Origin: Peromyscus leucopus
Taxonomy: Eukaryota > Chordata > Mammalia > Rodentia > Cricetidae
NCBI RefSeq assembly: GCF_004664715.2
Contig: NC_051068.1
Location: 49,946,953-50,010,952, forward strand
Reading direction: 5' to 3'
DNA length: 64,000 bases
Below are positions 13,194-23,558 of this stretch, in pieces. The notes under the pieces were generated by a model that was not told where the DNA came from, ran no database searches, and worked only from the letters and a program-made list of their open reading frames with translations. Position 1 is the first letter of the stretch. Each line of letters begins with the position of its first letter. Both the position numbers and the translations under genes were made by a program.

Positions 13194-14202
13194 CAAGGTT
13201 TCATCTACTAAATCCTTGAATCTCTGTACAGTAATACTCAAAGTAAGCCGTGGATAACGACTGGGTCATGAAGACTCTGACCTCATCAATGTATTAATCT
13301 AATAATAAATTCGTAATTTATAGGCTTTTGATAAAGTGACAAAAACTCAATAGATGGGACCTCTTTAAAAGCAGTGTGTTCCCAAGGACATTTCTTCAGG
13401 GAATATATCTTTCCCGTGGCCTCATTCTAGCTCTATTCTTTATGCTTTCTTTTTCTTTTTACCTTTCTGTCTCCTTTCCATTTTATAGTCCTATAAGACC
13501 TAAATGTATTTCTCATTCTTTAAATTGATTTTTCCAGGTTTTTGTTTCAGTGAAAGAAAGCTAGCTAATACCCTGATTTAATTATTACAAATGAAATCCA
13601 AAATCCTTTCATTAAGAAACAGACTTCTCAGGGGAATCTTTAGAAAAAAAATTATTCTGCCTTATTATGTATTCTTTCTTCTGTTCAAAACAATTTTCTT
13701 GCATGCTTTACTATTCACTTTAATACATTTCCTATGCACTGGTAACTCCCATGGCTTTATTGGAATCCCAGTGACTTTCTTTGAGACATTACAACTGCTT
13801 AATACCTAACACCCCATCCTAATATCTAATAAAAAAACAAAGGCTCAGCGGTCGGAATGGAAATACTTTTCTTCTTACCTAAACCTGTGCCTCTTTGTGT
13901 TTTCTTTCTTGTTTCAATGCACAAATTCTATTTACTGACCAAAGTCATAATATAATTGACAAACTAAGAATCTACTCACTTGGTCTTCTCACCTTAATAA
14001 ATATAAGAATTCATCCTCCTAAATTAATCGAAATTCTATTTGCTCGCTCTACTTTAATTATTAATGGATTTTCTAATCTTTTATAAGCATACTACATAGA
14101 ACTAGCCAACAAAAGTAGAAATGTATGAAAGCAACATGTGAAAGATAAAAATAAAAAAATCTTAAACATATAAAACTTCAAATTAGTTCATATTTCACAC
14201 AT

Positions 14203-14203
<1 letters not shown>
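13194..14203. other. 1 kb unique DNA
   Basis: No element or gene recognised. A 72-codon hydrophobic frame at 13591-13809 looks like chance translation of AT-rich DNA. Confidence 0.45.

Positions 14204-14204
<1 letters not shown>

Positions 14205-14245
<41 letters not shown>
14205..14245. repeat. (GT)n microsatellite
   Basis: About 20 uninterrupted GT units preceded by 'cacacatac'. Confidence 0.95.
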
Positions 14246-14246
<1 letters not shown>

Positions 14247-14564
14247 TATTGAAAATTGAAACAAAAGCCTCAGTCATGTTAGGCGAATCCATGTGTTTGA
14301 GCTAAAATTTCAACCCTATTTATAATTTCTAATAAATTTTACTAAGGTAGATTTGAAAATTATATTTCAAGTTTAAAATGGTTATCAATATTTCTATTTT
14401 ATTTCAAGTTTAAAATGGTTATCAGTATTTCCATTTATATATCACTGTTAAAAGATTTTGAAAATGACTAATTTTCATCTGAAATTTTCTGCATTCATAA
14501 TTAACATATGCTCATTATTATCAGTAGAATTAACATATAATAATGTATTTCCTTTAATCATTTG
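14246..14564. other. Unique DNA with a short local duplication
   Basis: The phrase 'atttcaagtttaaaatggtt' occurs at about 14366 and again at about 14402, followed each time by 'atca(a/g)tatttc'. This is a roughly 36-bp tandem duplication in AT-rich DNA. Nothing else is recognised. Confidence 0.6.
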
Positions 14565-14765
14565 CATGCATGCATCTTTGTTTCTGTGTCTGTGTCTTTC
14601 TGTTAACTTGTGCAAATGATTGTTGGTAAAAGCAGAGGCCAGAGCATCACAGATTCCCTAGACCTGGACTCAAGGACATTATGAGCACTCCTATGTGGGT
14701 GCTGTAACTAAGACTGGGTCCTCTGAAAAGAAGACTATAGGGCCCTGATCCATCTCTTGAGCTCT
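14565..14765 (-). repeat. B3/B2-type SINE, antisense
   Basis: Reading left to right it shows 'gcagaggccagagcatca', 'gattccctagacctgga', 'tatgtgggtgctgtaac', 'tgggtcctctgaaaag' and 'gatccatctcttgagc'. These are in the order expected for the complement of a B3-type SINE. Confidence 0.75.
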
Positions 14766-15894
14766 TAAAACTCATTTAAAACTATTTAGTTTAAAATTAC
14801 AACAAAGCTCTATAATTTGTAACTATTCTAATATAAATTGTAAAATAAAATATTTTTAAAATAAAACTTCAAGTATATTTAACAAGTAAGGGATTGGTGA
14901 TGCTTATCTGTTATAATTTTCATACATTTACCTATTTTTAATTTTTCATTTCAAATGTCATAATCAAAAATTAAAATAATCATATATTTATAGTATATAT
15001 CAATGTTTCCAAAAATGATATATAAAATAATTATCAAGGCACAATTTCTATTAATTTTTATATTATACATGACTAAATATTTGCAAAATATTTTTATATA
15101 AATACATTTTTCAGGAGTTAGGTATGTTTCAATAAATTATTTAGTTGCTTTAAACTACTTAGCCTTTTAATTTAATAAGTGTGTAGGGTCAAGGAAATCT
15201 GAAATGTTAGTACTAAATTCTTAAAAAATAAGTTTGAGAAAGTTCAAAGTTTTTGCAATATGTCCCAAAATCTCAGAATACAACAGCTACAGAATATAAG
15301 TTATAGATGATCTGAGCTGTGATTTCTATTCTGCCCTGATATGGAAATTGATATTTAGGACTGTACATTTATTAACATCATCTCAACTCAGAGTAAAAGT
15401 TTAAGAGTTACAAATGGCAATAATATATTTAGTCTTCTAGAAAATTTGTTGTTGTCTCTTAGTATTTTGAAATGTCAGAACACCAAGTGAAGATAGAGTA
15501 TTCAGGTTTAAGATTGGCTACACCTTTAATGTGAAATTATTTCCACAATTTTCAAACTGGATAAAATAGAGTTGAACTATGAAAGAAAATATCAATATAA
15601 ACTTAAAACTTTATATAACTAACAACCTACTCTGGTCGGACAAGACAAAAGCAAAACAAAGGATGAATTAGAAATTATGGATTAGCTATGTCTAGAAATT
15701 TGGCGATACTTTATAATGTGCAACGTCCAAATTTTATAACTAAATGTCCTGAGTACCTGTGTAGTTTTGTATTTTCACATAAAATGAGAATTTAGTCCTT
15801 TAATACTGAGAACAGAGACCCAAATACTTTGACAATGCTTGTCTATCTATAGTGATCACAATACAGAAACAATAAGAAAGAGAACATAAACTCA
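14766..15894. other. 1.1 kb very AT-rich unique DNA
   Basis: No recognisable repeat or gene; dominated by A/T runs. Confidence 0.45.
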
Positions 15895-16095
15895 GGCATG
15901 AGATCTTGAATTCAAATCCCAAGAACTGAAGTAAATAACCAGACATGGCTTAATTTTATTCAAAATCCCAAGAATAACAGGGCAGAAACATGGGTGTTCC
16001 AAAAGCTCACTGGCCATCCAGCTTAGCTGACATGGTGACATTTCAGTTCACTGAGAGATTGTATCTCAGGTCAGTAAGGCAAAGAGGAAGAGACA
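15895..16095 (+). repeat. B4-type SINE fragment, sense
   Basis: 'gaattcaaatcccaagaac', 'ccagacatggctta', 'ctggccatccagcttagctg' and 'gagagattgtatctcaggtc' follow the order of a B4 SINE body. It is heavily diverged. Confidence 0.5.
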
Positions 16096-16323
16096 TCATA
16101 TACTGACTAACTCATGTGAGTTTAGGTGACACAAGCACCCATCACTAATAATCATGAGATACACAGACACATTTAATATATGAGAAATAAAACCAAGCTT
16201 ATATTTCTCAAAATAAGGCAAACACTTTAAAAACAAGCATATAAGAAAATGTTCAGTGGCGCTAACATTCAGGAAAGTATGAATACATACCACAAATACT
16301 AAACATGGTGATGGTGGTGATAC

Positions 16324-16783
16324 TGTGTTTCCCAAAATATTGTGTACCCTAATAAACTTATCTGGAGTCAGAGAACAGAACAGCCACTAGATATAGAGAC
16401 CAGAAAATGGTGGCACACACACCTTTAATCCTATCACTTGGGAGGCAGAGATGCAACATGATCTCTGTGAGTTTAAAGCCACACTGGAAACAGCACATGC
16501 CTTTAATTCCAGGAAGTGATGGCAGAAAGCAGAAAGGTATGTAAGGCCTGAGGACCAGGAAATAGAAGTGGTTAAGCTTTCAGGCTTTTGAGAAGCAGTT
16601 CAGCTAAGATGCATTTGGATAAGAACACAGAGGCTTCCAGTCTAAGGAAACAGGATCAGCTGAGGAATTGTGAGGTGAGGAAGCTGTGGCTTGTTCTGAT
16701 TCTCTGATCTTCCAGCATTGACCCCAGTACCTGGCTCCAGGTTTGTTTTTTTATTAATAAGACTTTTTAAGATTCATGCTACA
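16324..16783 (+). mobile_element. Solo LTR of a class II-like ERV, with B1-like cassette
   Basis: The segment opens with TG and closes with 'ctaca'. It carries 'cctaataaacttatctgg' near the start (a possible AATAAA region) and 'tattaataagac' near the end. Its body includes 'tggtggcacac', 'cctttaatcc' and 'gggaggcagag', which match the 5' part of B1. No partner LTR or internal region lies nearby, so it is best read as a solo LTR. I could not confirm a 6-bp target duplication. The exact 5' boundary is uncertain by a few bases. Confidence 0.65.
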
Positions 16784-16844
16784 ATACCCCTTTCACTAAG
16801 GGTTTCTATTATAAAATAGACTAAAGATAGCAAGCAATACCAAC

Positions 16845-17890
16845 CATGCAGAAATGGAACTTTTTACACTGTTGGTGGGAATGTAATTGGTCAAGCTTTG
16901 TGGAAAACAATCCTAAGTTCCTTGATAAAATAAAACTATCTAAATATCTGATTCTTGATGTGTATATGAAGTTAATGGAATCAGAATGTTGTAAAGATAT
17001 GTTCTCCCTTGGGAGAACAAAGAAAGAGATAATATGATAGATAAAGACCCCATGGGGAAAAAAAAGAAGCAGAGTGCTAGAGAGGTCCCCAGAAATCCAC
17101 AAAGATGACTCCACTATAGACTACTGGCAATGGTTGAGAGAGTGCCTGAGCTGACCTATTCTGATGATCAGATGGCTGAAAATCCTGTCAGGATAGAACT
17201 CTCATTCAGTGACTGATGGAAGCAGATGCAGAGATCCACGGCCAAACCCCAGGTGGAGCTCTAAGAGTCCAATAACCAAGAGAGAGGAGGGATTATATAA
17301 GCAAGAGATATTGAGACCATGATTGGAAAAAGCACAGGGACAAATAGCCAAACTAGGGGAAACACATGAACTGTGAACCAATAGCTAAGGAGCCCCCATG
17401 GAACTAGACCAGGCCCTCTGGATAAGTGAGACAGTTGATTAGCTTGAACTATTTAAGATGTCCCCAGACTGTGGAACCAGGACCTGTCCTTGGTGCATGA
17501 GCTGGCTTTTTGGAACCTAGGGCCTATGCTGAGACACTTTGTTCAGCCTTGGTTCAGGGAGGAGTGGACTGGACCTGCCTCAACTGAATCTACCAGGCTG
17601 GGCTGACTCCCCAGGGGAGATCTTGCCTTGGAGGAGGTGGGAATGGGCGGTAGATTGGGGGAGAAGGCTGGGGGGTGAAAGGAGGGAGGACAGGGGAATG
17701 CATGGCTGATATGTAAAATTAAATTTATTATAAAATAAAAATATTTTAAAAAGATGTGTTCTCCTACGGTTTCTGAAATACCACTCAGAATAGGCAAGGA
17801 ATAAAAGCATAAATATCTGTCAACTAAAGAGTTGAATAAAAAATGTAGTATATATGCAATGAATACATTTCAGTAGTAACAATGTATAGA
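16845..17890 (+). mobile_element. Old L1 ORF2 fragment split by a younger L1
   Basis: 'acactgttggtgggaatgta' and 'gtggaaaacaatcct' (16868-16915) match old L1 ORF2 3' sequence. After the insert, 17765-17890 continues the same ORF2 region ('ctcagaataggcaagg', 'aagagttgaataaaaaatg', 'gcaatgaatacattt'). The two halves are parted by the element at 17008-17749. Confidence 0.75.
17008..17749 (+). mobile_element. 5'-truncated L1 (3'UTR only) with target duplication
   Basis: This is L1 3'UTR in sense: 'gcagagtgctagagaggtcc', 'tgatggaagcagatgcagag', 'catgagctggctttttgga', G-rich 'gggggagaaggctgggg', then an A-rich end. It is flanked by 'aaagatatgttctcc' (16993-17007) and 'aaagatgtgttctcc' (17750-17764), a 15-bp duplication with one mismatch. 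It therefore inserted as a unit into the older L1. Confidence 0.88.
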
Positions 17891-18234
17891 ATCTTGTTAT
17901 TTGCAACAATGAAGAGGAGACATCAGTTCATGATTAAGTGAAACAGCAGACACAGAATGACAAGCATGGTATTATATACTAGATTCATATACTAGATTTG
18001 AAAATAAGCTCATGCAAATAGAACATAGACTGGTTACCAGAAGCTGTGGAGAGTAGGTGCATTGGTTCGGAACAGATTGATTAGTATGTACAGCTACAGT
18101 ACAGTTAGATGTGAATAAGCAATCTACTGCTCTCTTGCACAATAAGATGATTGTAGTTATTGATAATGCACTATACACCTCAAGAAACTTAAGGACAGAT
18201 TGTTTTCTCAAAGTCTCTCCCATAATGAAATGTT
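17891..18234. other. Unique DNA, possibly old L1 3' end
   Basis: It follows the old L1 piece. The text around 17900-18020 ('ctcatgcaaatagaacat', 'actggttaccagaagctg') recalls the 3' part of old L1, but I cannot place it firmly. Confidence 0.35.
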
Positions 18235-18365
18235 AAATCTCACTGAGGCTACTGGGCCAATAGTCCAGCTACTATGGAAGCTAAGGCAGGAGAATTTCAA
18301 GAATATGGTCTGCCTGAATACAAAGTAAATTTAAGGACAATTAAGAAACCTTAGTGAAATTCTGT
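18235..18365 (+). repeat. Ancient 7SL-type SINE (PB1/B1F-like)
   Basis: 'gtccagctactatggaagct', 'aaggcaggagaatttcaag' and 'gtgaaattctgtatcaaaaa' follow the order of an archaic Alu/B1-like monomer with an A-tail. Confidence 0.6.
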
Positions 18366-18491
18366 ATCAAAAAAAAAGAAGAAGAAGAAAGAAGGAGGAG
18401 GAGGAGAAGAAGAAAAGAAGAAGAGGAGGAGGAAGAGGAGAAGGAGGAGGAAGAGCAGGTGGAGAAGAAGGAGGAGAAGAAGAAAAAGAAA
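18366..18491. repeat. GAA/GGA purine tract
   Basis: About 125 bases of almost pure A and G in mixed GAA and GGA units, directly after the A-tail of the old SINE from which it probably expanded. The complementary strand encodes a spurious serine/phenylalanine-rich frame. Confidence 0.95.
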
Positions 18492-19174
18492 TGTAGCTTT
18501 AGATGTAGATCAGTGATCAAACATTGATCTAGAGTATACAAGGTTCTGGGTTCATTTCCTGATAAATAAAAAAAAATTCTGATTTCATCAAGATGTTATG
18601 CTTGACTTGATAGAGGCTTTACACAATGTGTAAAGTACTGAACATTTTACAGTATATCAACAGAATGTGTGGCTTTTATCTTTAATATATCAGACATAAA
18701 TAAATTAAAACACATGGTGTACTTCATATGACCTAGAAAAGAATATTGAATATTTTAGCAATAAATATACAGAATGTGGATATAGTACATTAAATGTATA
18801 GACATTTGTTATATTGACCTCTATCTGTTTTTAAATTAATTTAATATTTGAAGTTAAAAATAATGTAAAGTCCTACAAGACTGTTACCTGGAGCAGATTT
18901 TTTTTTCTTATAGAATCATCTGGGAACATCTTTTAGTATTCTTCTCATATACTTCAATAGTCAGCTAAAATATGTGTTCTAGCTTAGTTGTAATTTTTAA
19001 ATGATTTATATGCCATACAGTTAATTAAAGCATGTCATCACATCTTGCTCATTTATTCTCATCAATAATGTCTTATTTCATTTTAGAAATAGAAAAACAT
19101 ATTGTTTTTCTATCCAATACAATAAGAGAACCAAAGTAACCAAAGTAAAAACTTATTTTAAGAATTTAAAATTA
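18492..19174. other. AT-rich unique DNA
   Basis: No element or gene recognised. Confidence 0.4.
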
Positions 19175-20058
19175 TCCCTTTGATCTCCTTTTGTTGTCTT
19201 ATTGCTCTAGCTAGAGCTTCAAGTACTATATTGAATAGATATGGGGAGAGTGGAAAGCTTTGGCTTGTTCCTGGTTTTAGTGGAATCACTTTGACTTTCT
19301 CTCCATTTAATTTGATATTGGCTGTTGGCTTGTGTTAAATTGCCTTTATTATGTTTAGGTATGTTCCTTGTATTCCTGTTCTCTCTAGGACCTTTATCAT
19401 GAAGGGGTATTAGATTTTTGTCAAAGGCTTTTTCAGCATCTAGTGAGATGATCATGTATTTTTTTTTTCAGTTTGTTTACGTGGTGTATTATATTGACAG
19501 ATTTTTGTATGTTGAACCATCTTTGCATCCCTGAGATGAAGCCTTCTTGGTCACGGTGAATAATATTTTTGATGTGTTCTTGGATTCAGTTTGCCAATAT
19601 TATATTGAATATTTTTGCATCATGAGGGGGATTATATTCGTCTATAATTCTCTTTTTTTTGTTGCATCTTTGGTTTGATCAGGGTAACTGTAACCTTTTA
19701 AAAAGAGTTTGATAATGTTCCTTCTGTTTTTATTATGTGTGACAATAGAGTATTGGAATTAGCTCTTTCTTAAAAATCAGGTAGAATTCTGTGCTGAAAC
19801 CATCTGGTACTGGGCTTTTTTGGGGGGGAGGAGTTGGAAAAATTTTAATGACTGTTTCTATTTCCTTAGGGGATATTTGTCTATTTAAATAGTTTAGTTC
19901 ATCTTGATTTAACTTTAAAATCTTTCAGATTTTCCAATTTTGTGAAGGATAGATTTTTAAAGTATGACCTGATGATTCTCTGGATTTCCTTTGTCTGTTG
20001 TTATGTCTCCCTTTTCATTTCCAGTTTTGTTAATTTGGATGCTCTTTCTCTCTCTCTG
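19175..20058 (-). mobile_element. L1 fragment, ORF2 reverse transcriptase region
   Basis: The minus strand encodes RT segments with frameshifts, including '[12 protein letters not shown]' near 19455, which recurs at 58127-58891. The piece ends inside RT on the left and stops abruptly at about 20058, where the decayed retrovirus begins. It is truncated at both ends and lacks a 3'UTR and A-tail, so it is a broken remnant, not a simple insertion. Confidence 0.85.
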
Positions 20059-20692
20059 GACCTAACGACATGGAGACCAGGGTGGTTAACCAGGGGGACC
20101 ATTCAAACAATCACTGATACCAACAATTATGTTTTTATCTCTTTGTCTATCCTCAATTCCCATACGAGTCTCATCTAAATTTTTGGTGACCATCCCAGAG
20201 TGAGGTACATAAAAACAACATTCTTCCCCCAGGGCCTTGCATAGCACTCCCTGTTGCAAAAACAAAAAGGTCTAGCCCCCTAAGATTTTGTAAGGCCAAT
20301 TGAGGTGGTGAATCAAGGGACTTTTGAAGAAACCTAACAGAGGTTTCTAACTTACCTAAGCTTGCATCTATTAAATGCCTCAACCCCTGATATTTTTGTT
20401 GTTGTCATCACACCATAGAGGTGGACCCCAAGCCCACTCTGGTGGCTTCCCTCTCTAAGAGGGTGGCCACTGCCAGTGCTGTCATCTGTTGTCTCTTGAC
20501 CCGAGGGTGCAAATGAGCCATGACCTCCTCATTATCAAATTACAATACATGGGGCAGCATCAGCACTATGACACAAGAATCATTCCATTGTGTTAGGAAT
20601 TCAGTGGAAACGCCAGGGGACGGTCAGGTCTGGCAGCAGAGCCAGAAGATGCCTGAATCCTTAGGCCTCAGCCAGAGAGGGGTTGTGGCATG
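20059..20692 (-). pseudogene. Decayed env: SU/TM cleavage site and TM
   Basis: On the minus strand a cleavage-like 'RVKRQ' (near 20505) is followed by a fusion-peptide-like stretch and then, in the 70-codon frame at 20171-20383, by 'LGKLETSV' and 'LQNLRGLDL'. The latter corresponds to the conserved TM heptad and LQNRRGLDLL-type segment of gammaretroviral and type-D env. The following CCFY-type cysteine motif is destroyed by a frameshift, and two adjacent stops lie upstream of the heptad region. The domain continues leftward only to about 20059. Confidence 0.8.
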
Positions 20693-20698
20693 TACCAC
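20693..20698. other. Target-site duplication, left copy (TACCAC)
   Basis: The hexamer taccac directly precedes the left LTR and is repeated exactly at 23553-23558 after the right LTR. Six bases is the usual duplication for class II ERVs. Confidence 0.93.
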
Positions 20699-21043
20699 TG
20701 TTGCTGGAGGGCTTTTCTCCAGGTTCCCCAAGCCCCGCAGTCCCACAATCCACTTATAAAATAATCACTCAGACGCTTATATCACTTATAAACTGTATGG
20801 CCGTGGCAGGCTTCTTGCTAACTGCTCTTTTATCTTAAATTAACCCATTTCTATAAATCTATATCTTGCCACATGGCTGGTGGCTTACCAGAGTCTCTAC
20901 ATGCTGCTTCTCCTGGCGGTGGCTGCAGTCTCTCTCCTCCTTCTTCCTGTTTCCCCAATTCTCTTCTCTCTTTGTCCCGCCTATACTTCCTGCCTGGTCA
21001 CTTGCCATCAGTGTTTTATTTATATAGAGTGATATCCACAGCA
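20699..21043 (-). repeat. 3' LTR of the compact provirus
   Basis: 345 bp, reading TG...CA on either strand. On the minus strand a TATA-like 'tatataaataaa' lies close to the LTR 5' end. It is identical to the right LTR except at one position in 'ccac(a/g)tgg', a CpG transition. Confidence 0.93.
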
Positions 21044-21065
21044 CTTCCCCTTTCTTCTTTTTTTA
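21044..21065 (-). other. Polypurine tract of the compact provirus
   Basis: Directly inside the left LTR the plus strand reads 'cttcccctttcttctttt'; its complement is an A/G-only tract ending 'aaaggggaag' next to the LTR. This fixes the element's polarity as minus. Confidence 0.88.
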
Positions 21066-21900
21066 AAAAGGAAGGTTTTAACTTTAACATGGTAAAATTA
21101 CATATAACAAAACAATTACCGAGCAAGAATTATAGTTACAATATTAAAGAAGATGTCCTATCTATCTTATATTTGTGAGTTTAAGGTTTTATAGCTAACT
21201 TATCTTTTATCATAACTGAGGAAATTATGACTATCTAGTCTTTAACCACATCAAAGACCTGAGAAGGAACATAATGGTACCTGAGAAATGGTAGACGGAT
21301 GCAAGCAACTTTCGGGAATCTTGCAAGAGTAGACCAAGACAGCTGGCAGCCTGGACAGTCACCTAATAATGTTTCACAGCATTGTTGGTGCATTCAAATT
21401 GGCTACAGGCCTAGAGTATATGACAGACCATTTTTAGAAGCAGGAATTCTGAAAGACCATCTTACCCTGTCTTGGCAGAGTACAGTGGTCGCTTTCCTTG
21501 TGTCCCGCTTGTCCAGAAAGGACAGCATTGCATTCATACTGTTAGCCGTCAAGGCAAGGGCACTTCTTTGCCCAGTAGGCCATTTTGTGCCAAAAAGACA
21601 AACTTCCAAATGGAAATGTCTTAGAAGTCCAACATTCTCTCGGGATCAATTGGTGCAGCCAGGAGCAGTTGTGTCTCATGTCAACAGAATTCTAAGTTAT
21701 TTAAATGCCATGTTCTCTAGGTCTATGAAGTGTTTGAAGATTACCTATCTATCTGAAATATATCTATGTATACCTAGAAGACTTAACTAACATGGCTACA
21801 AATATGATTACCATAGATGACTGATTATTAATCTATTTTTAATTATCCATTACAATTTTAAATGAGTTACATAAACATAATACCTCAAACAAGAATAGAA

Positions 21901-21905
21901 ATATA

Positions 21906-21943
<38 letters not shown>
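21901..21943. repeat. (TA)n microsatellite inside the provirus
   Basis: About 20 TA units with one C interruption, located in the non-coding 3' part of the compact provirus. Confidence 0.95.
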
Positions 21944-22455
21944 CAGTATAACAAAATTAACTTCAAGTTTGTATCAATAAACTAAAATCTATACCAATGT
22001 AAAACATTTTAAACAAGTTGTTCTGTAAAAGTAGGTTCATTAATCTACCCTTTTATCTTATCATCTCCATATCCTCCTATATATCATATCCCCTTTTCTT
22101 TTTTAGAAAGAGATCACATTTATAATCAACCTGTTTTAAATAAAAATATTGGTTTTTCTCTGTCCCACACCAGAGGGCTCTTCTGATTTGGGACACAAGA
22201 ATCCCTTAACCATTTTTTTTTAAAGCAATATGTCTGGGTTTAGAGGGGGAGTGAGCCAATTCCACCTCTAAAGCCAGCTTGGTATATTTGGGAATTTGGG
22301 CGTAGCATCTCTTACTACTTCCTTCTGGAGGGGGGCGCTGTATCTTATGGGGACGCAAAGAAAATTTTAGACCTATGGGGTAGTCCGTGAGGCTGTATTG
22401 TGTGAACCAGTTGCCTTGAAACCGATCTGGATGTTGGATCATCTGGGCCATGGTG

Positions 22456-22716
22456 TCATCGGAGTCCTTTCAGGGGTCTTGGCTGGTGAAACCTGATGTA
22501 TCTTAATCTGGAACAAGTCCACAGCCTCTGGCTTTCTGTGGAAACAAAAGCAGAACCTCTTTTCCAAAGTAACATATCCTTATATCCAAATTTTGAAGTC
22601 AAGGTACCTTTAAAATATACATTTTGGCATAACTCAACAGCTTTTGTAATCAAATGTTTTTTTTTAGTTATGAATATCAAAGAGAACATAATCCAAATTC
22701 TCTGTGTGGTAGCCAT
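22456..22716 (-). pseudogene. Integrase C-terminal remnant in compact provirus
   Basis: An 86-codon minus-strand frame contains 'AFVSTESQRLW' and 'IRFHQPRPL' preceded by 'YKDMLLWKRG'. The same order is found at the end of the mys-like integrase (about 32090-32250: 'AFVST', 'KLWIPSKL', 'RFEQERPL'). It is therefore the tail of integrase, left after deletion of the rest of gag-pol. The start methionine is arbitrary and the frame is not expected to be a functional protein. Confidence 0.75.
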
Positions 22717-22921
22717 CTTTACGTGACTTATGTTTTATATTACCTTGAGCCCATTGATTTAAACTGCACCATTCTAAGACTGAAAAGGCGCTGTGGCTGC
22801 TGGCTCTGCCCACTTCAGCTTCCCAACATGGCAGTGGTACGTTTTCCGCCAGCTCTGGGAGTCATCAAGTCTCAGAAATAGTGGGTCTAAGCTTTTATCA
22901 AAGCAGCGTGTAGCCCAGAAA

Positions 22922-22925
<4 letters not shown>

Positions 22926-22967
<42 letters not shown>
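22926..22967. repeat. Poly(T) tract (42 T) inside the provirus
   Basis: An uninterrupted T run, which is a poly(A) run in the element's own sense, between the leader and the integrase remnant. It may mark a former retroposed junction or simple slippage. Confidence 0.9.
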
Positions 22968-22971
<4 letters not shown>

Positions 22972-23188
22972 ACTAGTAAAGACTAAATCTACCACACAGC
23001 TTAATTTGCCGCTGGCAGATGCCTCATTTCCGCCATACTGCGGGTCAAACGCACCCGCCAGGAACCCGCCAGTGTCCAAACTTGCGTTTTGCGGCATCTA
23101 GCTGCCTGTATGAGACAAGAAGCAGGAACCTGGTTTTGGCTCTGTTTAGAATTGGTTATTAAATATTCTCAGGTTTAAGGTGGAAACT

Positions 23189-23205
23189 CGAGCCGTTGGG
23201 TGCCA
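23189..23205 (-). other. Primer-binding site, tRNA-Lys-like
   Basis: On the minus strand, two bases after the right LTR, the sequence reads 'tggcacccaacggctcg'. Its first 12 bases match a Lys1,2-type primer site except at one position. This is the expected place for minus-strand priming. Confidence 0.75.
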
Positions 23206-23207
23206 TT

Positions 23208-23552
23208 TGTTGCTGGAGGGCTTTTCTCCAGGTTCCCCAAGCCCCGCAGTCCCACAATCCACTTATAAAATAATCACTCAGACGCTTATATCACTTATAA
23301 ACTGTATGGCCGTGGCAGGCTTCTTGCTAACTGCTCTTTTATCTTAAATTAACCCATTTCTATAAATCTATATCTTGCCACGTGGCTGGTGGCTTACCAG
23401 AGTCTCTACATGCTGCTTCTCCTGGCGGTGGCTGCAGTCTCTCTCCTCCTTCTTCCTGTTTCCCCAATTCTCTTCTCTCTTTGTCCCGCCTATACTTCCT
23501 GCCTGGTCACTTGCCATCAGTGTTTTATTTATATAGAGTGATATCCACAGCA
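23208..23552 (-). repeat. 5' LTR of the compact provirus
   Basis: 345 bp, nearly identical to the left LTR. As the 5' LTR it would carry the promoter; the TATA-like 'tatataaataaa' lies at 23525-23536 on the minus strand. Confidence 0.93.
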
Positions 23553-23558
23553 TACCAC
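23553..23558. other. Target-site duplication, right copy (TACCAC)
   Basis: An exact copy of the left hexamer at 20693-20698. Confidence 0.93.

Larger units (their letters stand above)
20699..23552 (-). mobile_element. Young compact class II ERV provirus, non-autonomous
   Basis: Two 345-bp LTRs frame a 2164-bp internal region. Polarity is minus: the primer-binding site lies inside the right LTR and the polypurine tract inside the left. The LTRs differ at a single base and both 6-bp target duplications are identical, so integration was recent. The internal region has no gag, protease or RT; only an integrase tail (22456-22716) survives. The LTR resembles the rodent RMER17 group, as does the solo LTR at 42601-42977. 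Mobilisation would need proteins supplied by a related element. Confidence 0.9.

Noticed and set aside
12792..13211. 139-codon plus-strand frame
   Set aside because: Its second half is translated B1 SINE and A-tail (poly-lysine), so it is not a gene.
18341..18541. Serine-rich minus-strand frame
   Set aside because: Translation of the GAA/GGA microsatellite.
20859..21044. Identical short frames at 20859-21044 and 23368-23565
   Set aside because: They are LTR sequence repeated at both ends of the provirus, not duplicated genes.
21299..21790. 163-codon plus-strand frame inside the compact provirus
   Set aside because: It is antisense to the provirus, has no known domain, and lies in the non-coding 3' region shared with the mys-like element.
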